From Paramagnetospirillum kuznetsovii (lineage in GTDB: Bacteria > Pseudomonadota > Alphaproteobacteria > Rhodospirillales > Magnetospirillaceae): a stretch of 64,000 nucleotides of DNA. The first letter of the stretch is position 1. Every line of letters starts with the position of its first letter. The stretch covers positions 1 to 64,000 of the forward strand of contig NZ_PGTO01000018.1 in assembly GCF_003284725.1 (NCBI RefSeq). Reading direction: 5' to 3'. Under the pieces are notes generated by a model that was given only the letters and a program-made list of their open reading frames with translations, was not told the origin of the DNA and ran no database searches. The position numbers and the translations under genes were made by a program. Positions 35,573 to 44,187 of the stretch are shown here, piece by piece.

Positions 35573-37864
35573 ATGCCCACCGATCCCTTCGCCCTCGACG
35601 ATGATTTCGCCCCGCCCGCGCCCCGTACCGCTGGCGGACCGCTCCCCGTTGCCCCCGATGCGCCCTGGCTAAAGGGGCTTAACCCCGAGCAGTTGGAGGC
35701 GGTGACCACCGTCGATGGTCCGGTTCTGGTGCTGTCGGGGGCGGGAACCGGCAAGACCAAGGTGCTGACCGCCCGGCTCGCCCATATCCTGGCGTCGCGC
35801 CGCGCCCAGCCCTGGCAATGCCTTGCCGTCACCTTCACCAACCGCGCCGCCCGCGAGATGAAGCAGCGGGTCGCCGATCTGGTGGGGCCTCCGGCCCAGG
35901 ATCTGTGGCTGGGCACCTTCCATTCCCTGTGCCTGCGCATTCTGCGTCGCCATGCCGCCATGGTGGGGTTGGGCTCCGACTTCACCGTGCTGGATTCCGA
36001 TGATCAGCTCCGGGTGCTGAAACAGGTGATGGAGGCCGAGCGCATCGACTCCAAGGCTTCGCCGCCCCAGGCGCTGATGGGCATCATCCAGCGCTGGAAG
36101 GACCGGGCGCTGACGCCCGACAAGGTGGGGGCCGAGGGCGGCTCGGAACTGGCGGGCGGCCGCGCCAGGGAGCTGTACCGGCTGTACCAGGAGCGTCTGC
36201 GCGGCCTCAACGCCTGCGATTTCGGCGATTTGCTGCTGCACACGCTCACCGTCTTCCTGGCCGATGCCTCGGTGCTGGAACACTGGCAGGGCCACTTCCA
36301 TTACCTGCTGGTGGACGAATACCAGGACACCAATGTTGCCCAGTATCTGTGGCTGCGCCTGCTGGCCCAGAAGCACCGCAACATCTGCTGCGTCGGCGAC
36401 GACGACCAGTCCATCTATTCCTGGCGCGGCGCCGAGGTGGGCAATATCCTGCGCTTCGACAAGGACTTCCCCGGCGCCCGCGTGGTGCGGCTGGAAAGCA
36501 ACTACCGCTCGACGCCCCATATCCTGGCGGCGGCTTCGGGGCTGATCGCCCATAACGGCGGACGGCTGGGCAAGACGTTGCGCTCCGGCCTGTCCCATGA
36601 CGCCGATGCCATCGAGAAGGTCCGCACCCGCGCCGTCTGGGACGGCGAGGCCGAGGCGCGGCTGGTGGTCGAGGAGATCGAGGCGGTCCAGCGCGGCGGC
36701 GAGAAACTGGCCTCCATGGCCATCCTGGTCCGTGCAGGTTTCCAGACCCGCGAATTCGAGGAACGGCTGATCACCACCGGGGTGCCCTATCGGGTGGTGG
36801 GCGGGCCGCGCTTCTACGAGCGCCTGGAAATCCGCGACGCCATGGCCTATCTGCGCCTCGTCAATTCGCCCGCCGACGGCCTCGCCTTCGAACGCATCGT
36901 CAATACGCCCAAGCGCGGGTTGGGCGAAGCCGCCATCCAGTCCATCCACATCCGCGCCCGCCAGGACAATGTGCCGCTGCTGGAAGCCGCCCGCCGTCTG
37001 GTGGCGGGCGACGAACTGAAGCCCAAGCCGCGCCAGGGGCTGGCCAAATTCGTCGAGGATGTGGGGCGCTGGCGCTCGCTGCTGGACTCCATGCCCCATG
37101 CCGAACTGGCCGCCACCATCCTGGAGGAATCCGGCTATCAGGAGATGTGGCGCAACGACAAGGCCCCCGATGCTCCCGGCCGGGTGGAAAACCTGAAGGA
37201 GCTGGTGGCGGCGCTGGAGGAATACGACGACCTGCCCACTTTCCTCGAACACGTGGCCCTGGTGATGGAGAACGACGAGAAGGCGGAGTTGGACCGCGTC
37301 GTCATCATGACCCTGCACGGGGCCAAGGGCCTGGAATTCGACACCGTCTTCCTGCCCGGCTGGGAGGAAGAGGTGTTCCCCCATGCCCGCGCCCTGGCCG
37401 AGACCGGCACCCAGGGGCTGGAAGAGGAGCGGCGGCTGGCCTATGTGGGCATCACCCGGGCGAAAAAGCGGGTGCTGATCACCTTCGCCGCCAATCGCCG
37501 CATCTATAACCAGTGGAAGTCGCAACTTCCCAGCCGCTTCGTCGAGGAACTACCCGACGCCCATGTGGAGCGCATGGCCGATCAGGGGCTCTATAGCGGC
37601 GGCTTGCAGGAATCGCGGGCCGCCTGGAACGACCCCGGTTGGAGCCGTGCCCGCCATGGCGCGCAGACGCGTCAGGCCGCCGCGCCCAGTTGGAAGCCAG
37701 CCCCGGCGCGTGATCCGGAGTCGGACTTCAAATTGGGCGATCGGGTGTTCCACGACAAATTCGGCAACGGCACCGTGCTGGCGGTGGACGGCAACAAGCT
37801 GGAAATCGCCTTCGACAAGGCGGGGACCAAAAAGGTATTGGACAGTTACGTCGCGGTGGTTTGA
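35573..37864 (+). CDS. uvrD: ATP-dependent DNA helicase UvrD/PcrA
   Basis: 763 residues from the chosen ATG. Superfamily 1A 3'-5' helicase for repair and replication restart. Motifs in order: Q motif LNPEQLEAV, Walker A SGAGTGKT, Ia TFTNRAAREM, Walker B LLVDEYQDTN, III GDDDQSIYSWRGA, IV VRLESNYRS, V MTLHGAKGLEFD and VI VGITRAKKRV. The C-terminus has the Tudor-like patch DRVFHDKFGNGTVLAVDGNK typical of PcrA/UvrD. Start is uncertain: ATGs at 35492 and 35513 are in frame but give an atypical basic leader. Confidence 0.94.
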   Translation: MPTDPFALDDDFAPPAPRTAGGPLPVAPDAPWLKGLNPEQLEAVTTVDGPVLVLSGAGTGKTKVLTARLAHILASRRAQPWQCLAVTFTNRAAREMKQRVADLVGPPAQDLWLGTFHSLCLRILRRHAAMVGLGSDFTVLDSDDQLRVLKQVMEAERIDSKASPPQALMGIIQRWKDRALTPDKVGAEGGSELAGGRARELYRLYQERLRGLNACDFGDLLLHTLTVFLADASVLEHWQGHFHYLLVDEYQDTNVAQYLWLRLLAQKHRNICCVGDDDQSIYSWRGAEVGNILRFDKDFPGARVVRLESNYRSTPHILAAASGLIAHNGGRLGKTLRSGLSHDADAIEKVRTRAVWDGEAEARLVVEEIEAVQRGGEKLASMAILVRAGFQTREFEERLITTGVPYRVVGGPRFYERLEIRDAMAYLRLVNSPADGLAFERIVNTPKRGLGEAAIQSIHIRARQDNVPLLEAARRLVAGDELKPKPRQGLAKFVEDVGRWRSLLDSMPHAELAATILEESGYQEMWRNDKAPDAPGRVENLKELVAALEEYDDLPTFLEHVALVMENDEKAELDRVVIMTLHGAKGLEFDTVFLPGWEEEVFPHARALAETGTQGLEEERRLAYVGITRAKKRVLITFAANRRIYNQWKSQLPSRFVEELPDAHVERMADQGLYSGGLQESRAAWNDPGWSRARHGAQTRQAAAPSWKPAPARDPESDFKLGDRVFHDKFGNGTVLAVDGNKLEIAFDKAGTKKVLDSYVAVV

Positions 37865-37865
37865 T

Positions 37866-37956
37866 GCGGCCGGGACGGCCGCGCTCCAGGCAGCCGTATC
37901 GTTCGGAGCGCGGGCGTCCCGCCCAGTATGTGTCGGAGCGCGGGCGTCCCGCCCGC
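37866..37956. repeat. REP-like element, copy 2 (three arms)
   Basis: One arm GCGGCCGGGACGGCCGCGCT is followed by two inverted partner arms (GGAGCGCGGGCGTCCCGCCC, starting 37905 and 37935). The arms match those at 9552-9613. The element fills the uvrD-prmA gap and makes a spurious N-terminal extension of prmA. Confidence 0.75.
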
Positions 37957-37975
37957 AGGATTCGGAGTTTCCTTG

Positions 37976-38875
37976 ATGCCCCCCGTATTTCCTGAAATCT
38001 GGCGCCTGCGCCTGACCGTCTCCATGGATCAAGTGCCGGTGTTCGAGGAGGTCTTCGAACGCTTCGCAGAGGCGGTCACCATGTTCATGGAGGATCGCTC
38101 CGGCATCTCCGACGGCGAGTGCGACTGGTTCCTGGAAGGCTTCTCGCGCACGCCGCCGGATCGGGTCGCCATCGTCTCCGCCCTGTCGGCGGTGGCGGCG
38201 GCCAATGGTATCGAGGTTCCGCCGCTCGAGATCGACCGGCTGCCCAACGTGGATTGGGTGCTGGAAAATCTGCGCGACTTCCCGCCCATTTCCGCCGGAC
38301 GCTTCTTCGTGCACGGCTCCCATTGGCAGGGCAAGCCGCCGACCGGCAGCCATGCCATCGAGATCGACGCCGGGACCGCTTTCGGCTCGGGTGAGCACGC
38401 CACCACGCGGGGCTGCCTGCTGGCGCTGGATGCCATCGCCAAGCGGGGACGGCGGGCCCGCGTGCTGGACCTGGGCTCCGGTTCGGGCATCCTGGGAATC
38501 GCGGCGGCCAAGGTATGGGCCGCCAAGGTGGTCTGCACCGATATCGACCCGGCGGCGGTCAAGGTCTGCGCAGGCAATGCCGCCAACAACGGCGAGGCCG
38601 CCCTGGTCACCGCCGTGGTCAGCGACGGCTACCGCAATCCGGTGGTGGGCAAGGGTAAGCCCTATGATCTAGTGTTCTCCAACATCCTGGCACGGCCCTT
38701 GTGCCGTTTCGCGCCCGATCTGGCGGCCCATCTCGCCCCCGGTGGGCTGGCGGTGCTGTCTGGATTGCTGGAACGCCAGGAACGCATGGTCATGGCCAAT
38801 CACGAAAAGCAGGGACTGACCTTGAAGCGCCGCTTCGTGATCGACGGCTGGGCGACTCTGGTCATCGGATTCTGA
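37976..38875 (+). CDS. prmA: Ribosomal protein L11 methyltransferase-like (PrmA)
   Basis: 299-residue class I SAM methyltransferase expected to trimethylate ribosomal protein L11. It has the L11-binding N-terminal alpha/beta domain, the linker DAGTAFGSGEHATTRGCL, SAM motif I VLDLGSGSGILGIAAAK, motif II TDIDPAAVKV and motif IV FSNILARPL. The ATG at 37976 is chosen because upstream codons derive from the REP-like element. Start lacks a strong ribosome site. Confidence 0.92.
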   Translation: MPPVFPEIWRLRLTVSMDQVPVFEEVFERFAEAVTMFMEDRSGISDGECDWFLEGFSRTPPDRVAIVSALSAVAAANGIEVPPLEIDRLPNVDWVLENLRDFPPISAGRFFVHGSHWQGKPPTGSHAIEIDAGTAFGSGEHATTRGCLLALDAIAKRGRRARVLDLGSGSGILGIAAAKVWAAKVVCTDIDPAAVKVCAGNAANNGEAALVTAVVSDGYRNPVVGKGKPYDLVFSNILARPLCRFAPDLAAHLAPGGLAVLSGLLERQERMVMANHEKQGLTLKRRFVIDGWATLVIGF

Positions 38876-38968
38876 CGAAAAGGTGAATCACGCTTCGTCA
38901 TATTGAATCACCTTCCATGGGTGGAAATTTAACCTTTGATCGCTGAATATAGTAGGCGATTTCAGTTA

Positions 38969-39541
38969 ATGACCCATTTGGTAGGTGCTCGGCGGATGTC
39001 TCAGTTGCTTGCCCACGGCCTTTCAGGCAGAGGCGGAGTCCATGCGAATCCTGGCATGGATCAGGTGGTCGCATGGCTGGACGAGCCGACCCGACGGTTG
39101 CGGCAAATGCTGTGCGAGGTGCCGGGGTTCGCTCCGTTGGCGCATATTTCCCTGTCCGTGCACGATGCCGCCCAAGACATGCTTTGGGCTTTCACCGTGG
39201 CGGAGGCCGACGCCGCGGTCCCAGAGGTTCAACTGGTGGGAATGGCGGAGGTGCCGTCACTGGTTTTGCTGGCCGATGAGACGCAGCCGCGCATCGTCGC
39301 CGATCTCGCCGAATTCGGTGATGCCAACCGATATCGTCCTCCGGGGGCGCGCGGCCTGGCGCCCCGCTCCTGCATGACGGTCCCGATCCGAGTGGACGGT
39401 GAATTCCTCGGCTTCGTCATGTTTGGGGCCAGCGTGCCCAATTTCTTCGGCACGACCGCCCAGGACATCCTCGAGACCTATGCCGAGGCCTTCGGCATCC
39501 TCATCACCCGCGCCTTCGACGCCACGGCCATCCCGTCGTAA
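38969..39541 (+). CDS. GAF-domain protein
   Basis: About 190 residues with a GAF-like sensor domain. The core is seen in PLAHISLSVHDAAQDML near the N-terminal half and LAPRSCMTVPIRVDGEFLGFV with MFGASVPNFFG toward the end. No output domain is attached, so it may act as a stand-alone ligand or redox sensor, or bind a partner. The start is unsure: a TTG at 38936 and ATGs at 38969 and 38996 are in frame; a TAGG lies 12 bases before 38969. Confidence 0.65.
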   Translation: MTHLVGARRMSQLLAHGLSGRGGVHANPGMDQVVAWLDEPTRRLRQMLCEVPGFAPLAHISLSVHDAAQDMLWAFTVAEADAAVPEVQLVGMAEVPSLVLLADETQPRIVADLAEFGDANRYRPPGARGLAPRSCMTVPIRVDGEFLGFVMFGASVPNFFGTTAQDILETYAEAFGILITRAFDATAIPS

Positions 39542-39597
39542 GCATGGGTTGCGTCCGCGCTCCCGGTCGCTAACATGGCGCCGGAAAGGTGAGGGAC

Positions 39598-40044
39598 ATG
39601 ACGGACGATATCCAGACGCGAAGCATGTTTTTTTTCGGCACCCTGATGGATGTCGAGATGTTGTCGGCGGTTCTTGGCCGCACTCCGGCGGCGGCGGAAC
39701 GCGAGGCGGCGTTTCTGCGCGGCATGCGCAGGGTCTATGTGGCCAACCGGCCCTATCCCATGCTGATCCCGCAGGCCGGGGGGCGGGTCGAGGGGCTGTT
39801 GGTTCACGGTCTCGGCGACCGCGATATCGAGCGTCTGGGTTATTACGAGGGCTGGGAATATGTCCCGGAACCGGTGACCGTCCGCACCTTGGCCGGCCGT
39901 GAGGTGGCGACGGAGATGTTCACCGCCTCAAGTGGCGTCTTGCCTGATTCGCGCGATTGGAAACTGGACCTCTGGCAGCGCAAGCATAAGCCCGAGGCGC
40001 TGCCCAAGGCCGTCGCCGCCATGGCCAAGCTCGGCCGATTTTAG
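39598..40044 (+). CDS. Gamma-glutamylcyclotransferase (GGCT/AIG2) family protein
   Basis: 148-residue GGCT-fold protein. The signature MFFFGTLMDVEML is the YGTLxxxE-like substrate loop. PYPMLIPQAGGRVEGLLVHGL and LGYYEGWEYVPEPVTV, with the Glu after YY as the likely catalytic acid, follow the family layout. Members cleave gamma-glutamyl or related amide bonds to release 5-oxoproline; the true substrate is unknown. A GGAAAGGTGAGGG ribosome site precedes the ATG. Confidence 0.8.
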   Translation: MTDDIQTRSMFFFGTLMDVEMLSAVLGRTPAAAEREAAFLRGMRRVYVANRPYPMLIPQAGGRVEGLLVHGLGDRDIERLGYYEGWEYVPEPVTVRTLAGREVATEMFTASSGVLPDSRDWKLDLWQRKHKPEALPKAVAAMAKLGRF

Positions 40045-40378
40045 AGCAGAGGGCGGAAAGACCCCGTCATTCCCGCGAAAGCGGGAATCCATGCATCAAC
40101 CCCACAATATCTTGTGGCTAAAGCATAGGTTGTGTCGACATTCAGGGAATTCGACTGATTTCTGGCGGGAACGTCTGTCCAGCAGGAATTTTAGCCACAG
40201 ATGAACACAGATGCGCACAGATGAATTGAGAGATTTCCTTATCTGTGTCCCGCGCAGCGGGTATCTGTGTGCATCTGTGGCCCATGTCTGAATGTCGATT
40301 GGCCCTAGCCTTGCATCGGCATGGACCCCCGCCTGCGCGGGGGTGACGATAAAAAGGGGCGGGAACGGCCCCCCCCCC
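40045..40378. repeat. Composite repeat block A with nested palindromic insert
   Basis: No gene is seen in these 334 bases. The outer element runs from CCCGTCATTCCCGCGAAAGC (40066) to GGGGTGACGATAAAAAGGGG and matches block B at 47004-47124. Block A carries an extra stretch of about 185 bases bounded by a perfect 11-bp inverted repeat, TCGACATTCAG (40135-40145) and CTGAATGTCGA (40288-40298). Inside it is a second inverted pair, GCCACAGATG (40194) and CATCTGTGGC (40272). Confidence 0.8.
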
Positions 40379-41686
40379 TTAAGCGTTGGGATTGACCAGC
40401 TTGCAGCTTTTGCCGGCGCGTTCCAGCCGCTTGCAGGCGGCACGGGCCTGATCCTCGTTGAAGCCGGAGATGCGGGCCCGATAGACCGGCTTCTTGGCCG
40501 CGCCCGCCTTGTCGATATCGATGGATCCCTTGGACACCAGGCCGCCCAGCTTCTTGGCGGCATCGGTTGCCGCCTTATGGGCGGGGCGGTATTCGCTGAA
40601 GGCGCCCACCTGGATGGACCATGACGAGGGATCGGCATCGCCCACCGCTTCATCGTCATCGTCGTCGTCGTCATTCGAGGCGGCGCGCGACGGCGCGCGC
40701 ATGGCGACCTTCTTGGCGGGGGGAGCCTTGAGGACGATCTTGCCCGAGGGCTTGGCCGGGGCCTTGGCCGATTGAGCGGCGGCCACCAACTCGTCGATAT
40801 TGGGCATGTCGTCGGATTCGGCTTCCGCTTCCGCCACTTCAACCGTCTCGCCGCGCTTCAGTTTGGCGAAGCCCTTGTCCAGCAACTGCCCCATATGCTT
40901 GTCGCGGGACGCGCCGGTGGCGCCGCCGAACACCACGCCGATGATCCGGGTGTCGCCGCGCTTGGCGGACGAAATCAGATTGAAGCCCGAGGCGTGGATA
41001 TAGCCGGTCTTGATGCCATCGGCGCCGGGATAGCGCAGCATCAGGCGGTTATGGGTGGTGATGACCTGGCCCTCATAGGCGAACTGACGGGTTGAGAAAT
41101 ACTTGTAGTAGCCCGGGTGGTGGCCGATCAGCGCCCGGGCCAGCGTGGCCTGGTCGCGCACGGTGGACATCTGGCCAAGATCGGGCAGGCCCGAGGCATT
41201 GCGGTAGGTGGTGTTGCGCATGCCCAGGGCGTGGGCCTTGCGGGTCATCATCTGGGCGAAGCCGGATTCAGTGCCGCCGATGGCTTCGGCGATGACCACC
41301 GCCACGTCATTGGCGGATTTGGTGACCAGGGCGAGGACGGCGTTGCGCACGGAAATCTTGTCGCCGGGTTCCAGCGCCAGCTTGGACGGCGCCTGCGCCG
41401 CAGCATGGGCCGAGACGGGCAGCATGGAATCCATCTTGAAGCGGCCCGCATCCAATTCGTCGAACATCAAGAACAGCGTCATCACCTTGGTGAGGGACGC
41501 GGGATAGCTGCGGCTGTCGGGATTGGCCGCGTGCAGGATGGCGCCCGAATCGGCATCGATGACGATGGACGCATACTTTCCGGCGGCGGCGGGACTGGCG
41601 GAGGCCGCGAGGCCCATCAGGCCGAGGATCGTGCCCACCAGACAGAAACGAAATGCCTTGATGAATCCGGCGCGGTTCAGGTGCAA
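40379..41686 (-). CDS. D-alanyl-D-alanine carboxypeptidase with SPOR domain (S11 family)
   Basis: 435-residue penicillin-binding protein of the DacA/DacC class that trims the terminal D-Ala of peptidoglycan stem peptides in the periplasm. The signal peptide (about 1-35) ends ASPAAA. Active-site motifs are SLTK (S64-K67), SAND and KTGY. A low-complexity Asp/Lys-rich linker (DDDDDDDEA) leads to a C-terminal SPOR domain (about 360-435), which binds denuded glycan at the division site. I chose a TTG start because GGAAGG lies eight bases upstream and it gives a clean signal peptide; a longer frame exists. Confidence 0.9.
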   Translation of the reverse strand: MHLNRAGFIKAFRFCLVGTILGLMGLAASASPAAAGKYASIVIDADSGAILHAANPDSRSYPASLTKVMTLFLMFDELDAGRFKMDSMLPVSAHAAAQAPSKLALEPGDKISVRNAVLALVTKSANDVAVVIAEAIGGTESGFAQMMTRKAHALGMRNTTYRNASGLPDLGQMSTVRDQATLARALIGHHPGYYKYFSTRQFAYEGQVITTHNRLMLRYPGADGIKTGYIHASGFNLISSAKRGDTRIIGVVFGGATGASRDKHMGQLLDKGFAKLKRGETVEVAEAEAESDDMPNIDELVAAAQSAKAPAKPSGKIVLKAPPAKKVAMRAPSRAASNDDDDDDDEAVGDADPSSWSIQVGAFSEYRPAHKAATDAAKKLGGLVSKGSIDIDKAGAAKKPVYRARISGFNEDQARAACKRLERAGKSCKLVNPNA

Positions 41687-41901
41687 TGTCTCGACCTTCC
41701 GTTCAGCTTTGCATCTTGAATAAGCTAGCTTGGGAACCTTAAAGAATTTACGAATCGGTGTCCAGCTTTGGCGACGCCAAAATTTCGACACTTTTGTCTT
41801 CTATCAGGTCGCCGTGGTGCCGCCACGAAGATCAACGAGGTTGAATCGCTTCCGACGGGGCGATGAGTCCAATCTCCGCACCGCAACCACAAGGACTCGT
41901 G

Positions 41902-42573
41902 ATGAACCGTTTGACGCGTTTTTCGATTCTGTTCGGTGTCCTTGCCGGACTCGGCGCTTGCTCGTACAAGGGCGGTGACATAGGCGATCCGATTCATCGG
42001 AAGTTTCACTGGTCGTCCTTCGTGTCCGGCGAGGATATGGCGGCGATCTGTGCGGCCGAGACGCCCGATCGCGTCCGGTTGGTCTACAATGCGGTCTGGG
42101 GCGAGCAGGTCCGCATCTATGAGTGGGACTCGGTTCGGCGCGTATTGCGCATCCGCGTCATCGGGTCCGGCGACCTGCGCGGTATGAGCCTCGGCGATCC
42201 GCTGGGCAATTGGCGGGCGGTGGAGCAATCGGTGAGCTTGGACCCGAGCGCCTATGACGAACTCATGGCGGCTTTGGGAGAAAGCGGCGGTTTCGGCCCG
42301 CCCGCGGTGGGGCTCGAACTGGTGTCGCGCTCCTATTATTGGGCCGCCGCCACCTGCCGCCAGGGCAGCTTCACCTTTACCGGTTGGAAGTATCCGTCCC
42401 CGGAATTCGAATCGGCCCGCTTTGCCGCCAAGCTGTTCGCGCTTGACCCCGATCGCGCCGACATTCGCCCCCCGGCGCCCATCCCCTTTGACGTGATGTA
42501 CGAATACAATCGCAATCAGGCAAAGGTCATGGAATTCACCTTTAAGGTTGGACCTGCCGGGCTGGGGAAATGA
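41902..42573 (+). CDS. Putative lipoprotein of unknown function
   Basis: 223-residue protein with a lipoprotein signal: MNRLTRFSILFGVLAGLGAC, with Cys20 as the lipidated residue. The mature part has no recognised domain. It contains WDSVRRVLRIRVIGSGDL and a Cys pair (ICAAE and ATCRQG) that could form a disulfide. An AAGGA ribosome site lies seven bases before the ATG. It stands alone, upstream of the phasin gene. Confidence 0.7.
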   Translation: MNRLTRFSILFGVLAGLGACSYKGGDIGDPIHRKFHWSSFVSGEDMAAICAAETPDRVRLVYNAVWGEQVRIYEWDSVRRVLRIRVIGSGDLRGMSLGDPLGNWRAVEQSVSLDPSAYDELMAALGESGGFGPPAVGLELVSRSYYWAAATCRQGSFTFTGWKYPSPEFESARFAAKLFALDPDRADIRPPAPIPFDVMYEYNRNQAKVMEFTFKVGPAGLGK

Positions 42574-42581
42574 TGCTTATG

Positions 42582-42592
42582 TTGCAGTGCAA
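42582..42592. promoter_or_regulatory. TGC-rich operator-like site 1 (PhaR-like)
   Basis: TTGCAGTGCAA is a near-palindrome of the TGC-rich type bound by the PHA regulator PhaR in other alphaproteobacteria. It lies just upstream of the proposed -35 of the phasin gene. Confidence 0.5.
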
Positions 42593-42601
42593 AAAGCGAG
42601 A

Positions 42602-42630
42602 TTGACTCCGCCGCCGCGCTGTAACATATT
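42602..42630 (+). promoter_or_regulatory. Sigma-70-type promoter of the phasin gene
   Basis: TTGACT, 17 bases, CATATT. Initiation would fall near 42637, about 68 bases before the phasin ATG. The two TGC-rich sites bracket it. Confidence 0.55.
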
Positions 42631-42639
42631 GGCTCCATG

Positions 42640-42649
42640 TTGCATTGCA
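42640..42649. promoter_or_regulatory. TGC-rich operator-like site 2 (PhaR-like)
   Basis: TTGCATTGCA, matching site 1 in pattern (TTGCANTGCA), lies at the predicted transcription start of the phasin gene, where a bound repressor would block initiation. Confidence 0.5.
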
Positions 42650-42704
42650 GCATGATCCGTGTTCGGACGGCTGCAAACCCCCTTCAGTCAAGGAGCCACC
42701 TGAC

Positions 42705-43649
42705 ATGACCACCGTGAAGGCCAATCCGGCCACCGCCACTTCCACCCCCAAGACCGTTGCCGCCAAGGCCGTCGCCGCCCCCGCCCCCAAGGCCGCCGCC
42801 GCTCCGGCGCCCGTCGCCGCCCCGGCGCCCAAGGCTGTCGCCGCCCCGGCGCCCAAGCCGGTTGCCGCCGTCTCTCCGGTCGCCGCCGTCCAGGCCGAAG
42901 CCGTGAAGAGCATCGAGGAAGCGGTCGCCGTCGGCAAGGAGACCATCGAGACGGTGGTGAAGGCCTCCACCGAAGCCGCCGTGAAGGGCTATGACAAGGC
43001 CGCCAAGGGCTACGACAAGGCCGTCGCCATCGGCAAGGAACATGTCGAGACCGCCGTGGCCGTGGGCAAGGAGACCATCGAGTCGGTCGTCAAGGCCTCC
43101 ACCGATGTGGCCGCCAAGGGTTATGACAAGGCCGTGAAGCTGGGCAAGGAGCAGGTCGACGCCGCCGTCGCCGCCGGCAAGGAGACCCTGGACTCCGTGG
43201 TGAAGGCCTCGTCCGCCGCCGCCGCCAAGGGCTACGACAAGGCCGTCGCCCTGTCCAAGGAGCAGGTCGAGGCCGCCGTGAAGGCCCAGACAGTCGCCTA
43301 CAAGGGCTACGAGGATTTCGTCGCCATCGGCAAGGACAACGTCGAAGCCTTCGTCAAGGCCGGCAATATCTTCACCAAGGGCCTGCAGGATCTGAGCAAG
43401 GTCGTCGTCGACCTGACCCAGGCCGCGGTCGAGGAAGGCGTCGCCGCCTCCAAGGCCCTGCTTGGCGCCAAGACCATCCAGGATTTGATCGACATCCAAA
43501 CCAAGATCGCCAAGTCCAGCGTCGACAAGGCCGTCAAGGACGCCACCAACCTCTCCGACAAGTCGGTGAAGCTGATCGAACAGGCGCTGGCGCCCATCAA
43601 CGAGCGCGTCACCGTTACCGTGGACAAGCTGGTGAAGTCGGCGGCCTAA
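42705..43649 (+). CDS. Phasin-family polyhydroxyalkanoate granule protein
   Basis: 314-residue phasin that should coat PHA granules, similar to ApdA-type phasins of Rhodospirillum and Magnetospirillum. The N-terminal third is a Lys/Ala/Pro-rich tail (AAPAPKAAAAPAP). Next come near-identical 37-residue helical repeats starting KGYDKAVxxGKEQVxxAV, shrinking to 25-residue units, then the phasin_2 core with YKGYEDFVAIGKDNVEAFVK. It has no signal peptide. AAGGAG precedes the ATG. A promoter with paired TGC motifs lies upstream and a strong terminator follows. Confidence 0.88.
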   Translation: MTTVKANPATATSTPKTVAAKAVAAPAPKAAAAPAPVAAPAPKAVAAPAPKPVAAVSPVAAVQAEAVKSIEEAVAVGKETIETVVKASTEAAVKGYDKAAKGYDKAVAIGKEHVETAVAVGKETIESVVKASTDVAAKGYDKAVKLGKEQVDAAVAAGKETLDSVVKASSAAAAKGYDKAVALSKEQVEAAVKAQTVAYKGYEDFVAIGKDNVEAFVKAGNIFTKGLQDLSKVVVDLTQAAVEEGVAASKALLGAKTIQDLIDIQTKIAKSSVDKAVKDATNLSDKSVKLIEQALAPINERVTVTVDKLVKSAA

Positions 43650-43681
43650 TTCGGCCATCAGACGGATCCACTGAACGGATC

Positions 43682-43722
43682 AGGCGGCCCGCCGGGGAAA
43701 CCCGACGGGCCGCCTTTCTTTT
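43682..43722 (+). terminator. Rho-independent terminator of the phasin gene
   Basis: AGGCGGCCCGCCGGG pairs with CCCGACGGGCCGCCT around GAAA, followed by TTCTTTTTT. It is the strongest terminator in the window, fitting a highly expressed gene. Confidence 0.9.
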
Positions 43723-43841
43723 TTCGATGGGGCCTATTCAGGAATATTCCGGTCGGGTCCGGCCGACGAGGCCTTTTCCTTAGCCCCGCGCACCCAATAT
43801 GATTAGGGTGTAACGAGAGCGAAACCTGAGCAAGCGAGTCT

Positions 43842-44174
43842 ATGAGCGACGACGGCAACGACAAACGGCATGACGGCGACAATCAGACGGGCGTGGTCAT
43901 CAAGACCCGGCCGAAGACCAAGAAGCCTGCCATGTACAAGGTTTTGATGCTGAATGACGATTACACTCCCATGGAGTTCGTCATCCACGTCCTGGAACGG
44001 TTCTTCAACAAGAACCGGGACGAGGCGACGCGCATCATGCTGCACGTTCATACCCGAGGTGTCGGAATTTGCGGCGTCTACACCTATGAGGTGGCGGAGA
44101 CCAAGGTAACCCAGGTCATGGATCTGGCGCGCCAGAATCAGCATCCGCTGCAATGCACGATCGAGAAGGAATAG
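43842..44174 (+). CDS. clpS: ClpS adaptor for ClpAP (N-end rule)
   Basis: 110-residue adaptor that delivers N-degron substrates to ClpA. After a charged flexible N-terminus the core has [20 protein letters not shown], with the Asp/Asn binding pocket and M-x-F contact, then [23 protein letters not shown]. It sits 13 bases before clpA as one operon. Confidence 0.97.
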   Translation: MSDDGNDKRHDGDNQTGVVIKTRPKTKKPAMYKVLMLNDDYTPMEFVIHVLERFFNKNRDEATRIMLHVHTRGVGICGVYTYEVAETKVTQVMDLARQNQHPLQCTIEKE

Positions 44175-44187
44175 AAAGGATCGGCCC

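Noticed and set aside
35669-37525. 618-codon minus-strand frame opposite uvrD
   Set aside because: All helicase motifs are on the plus strand; the opposite frame has no recognisable domain.
37928-37975. Upstream start extending PrmA by 16 residues
   Set aside because: The added codons are translated REP-like repeat; the family N-terminus fits the ATG at 37976.
42900-43300. CRISPR-like regular repeats
   Set aside because: The periodicity is that of protein repeats in the phasin gene; units are coding, differ in sequence and have no unique spacers.
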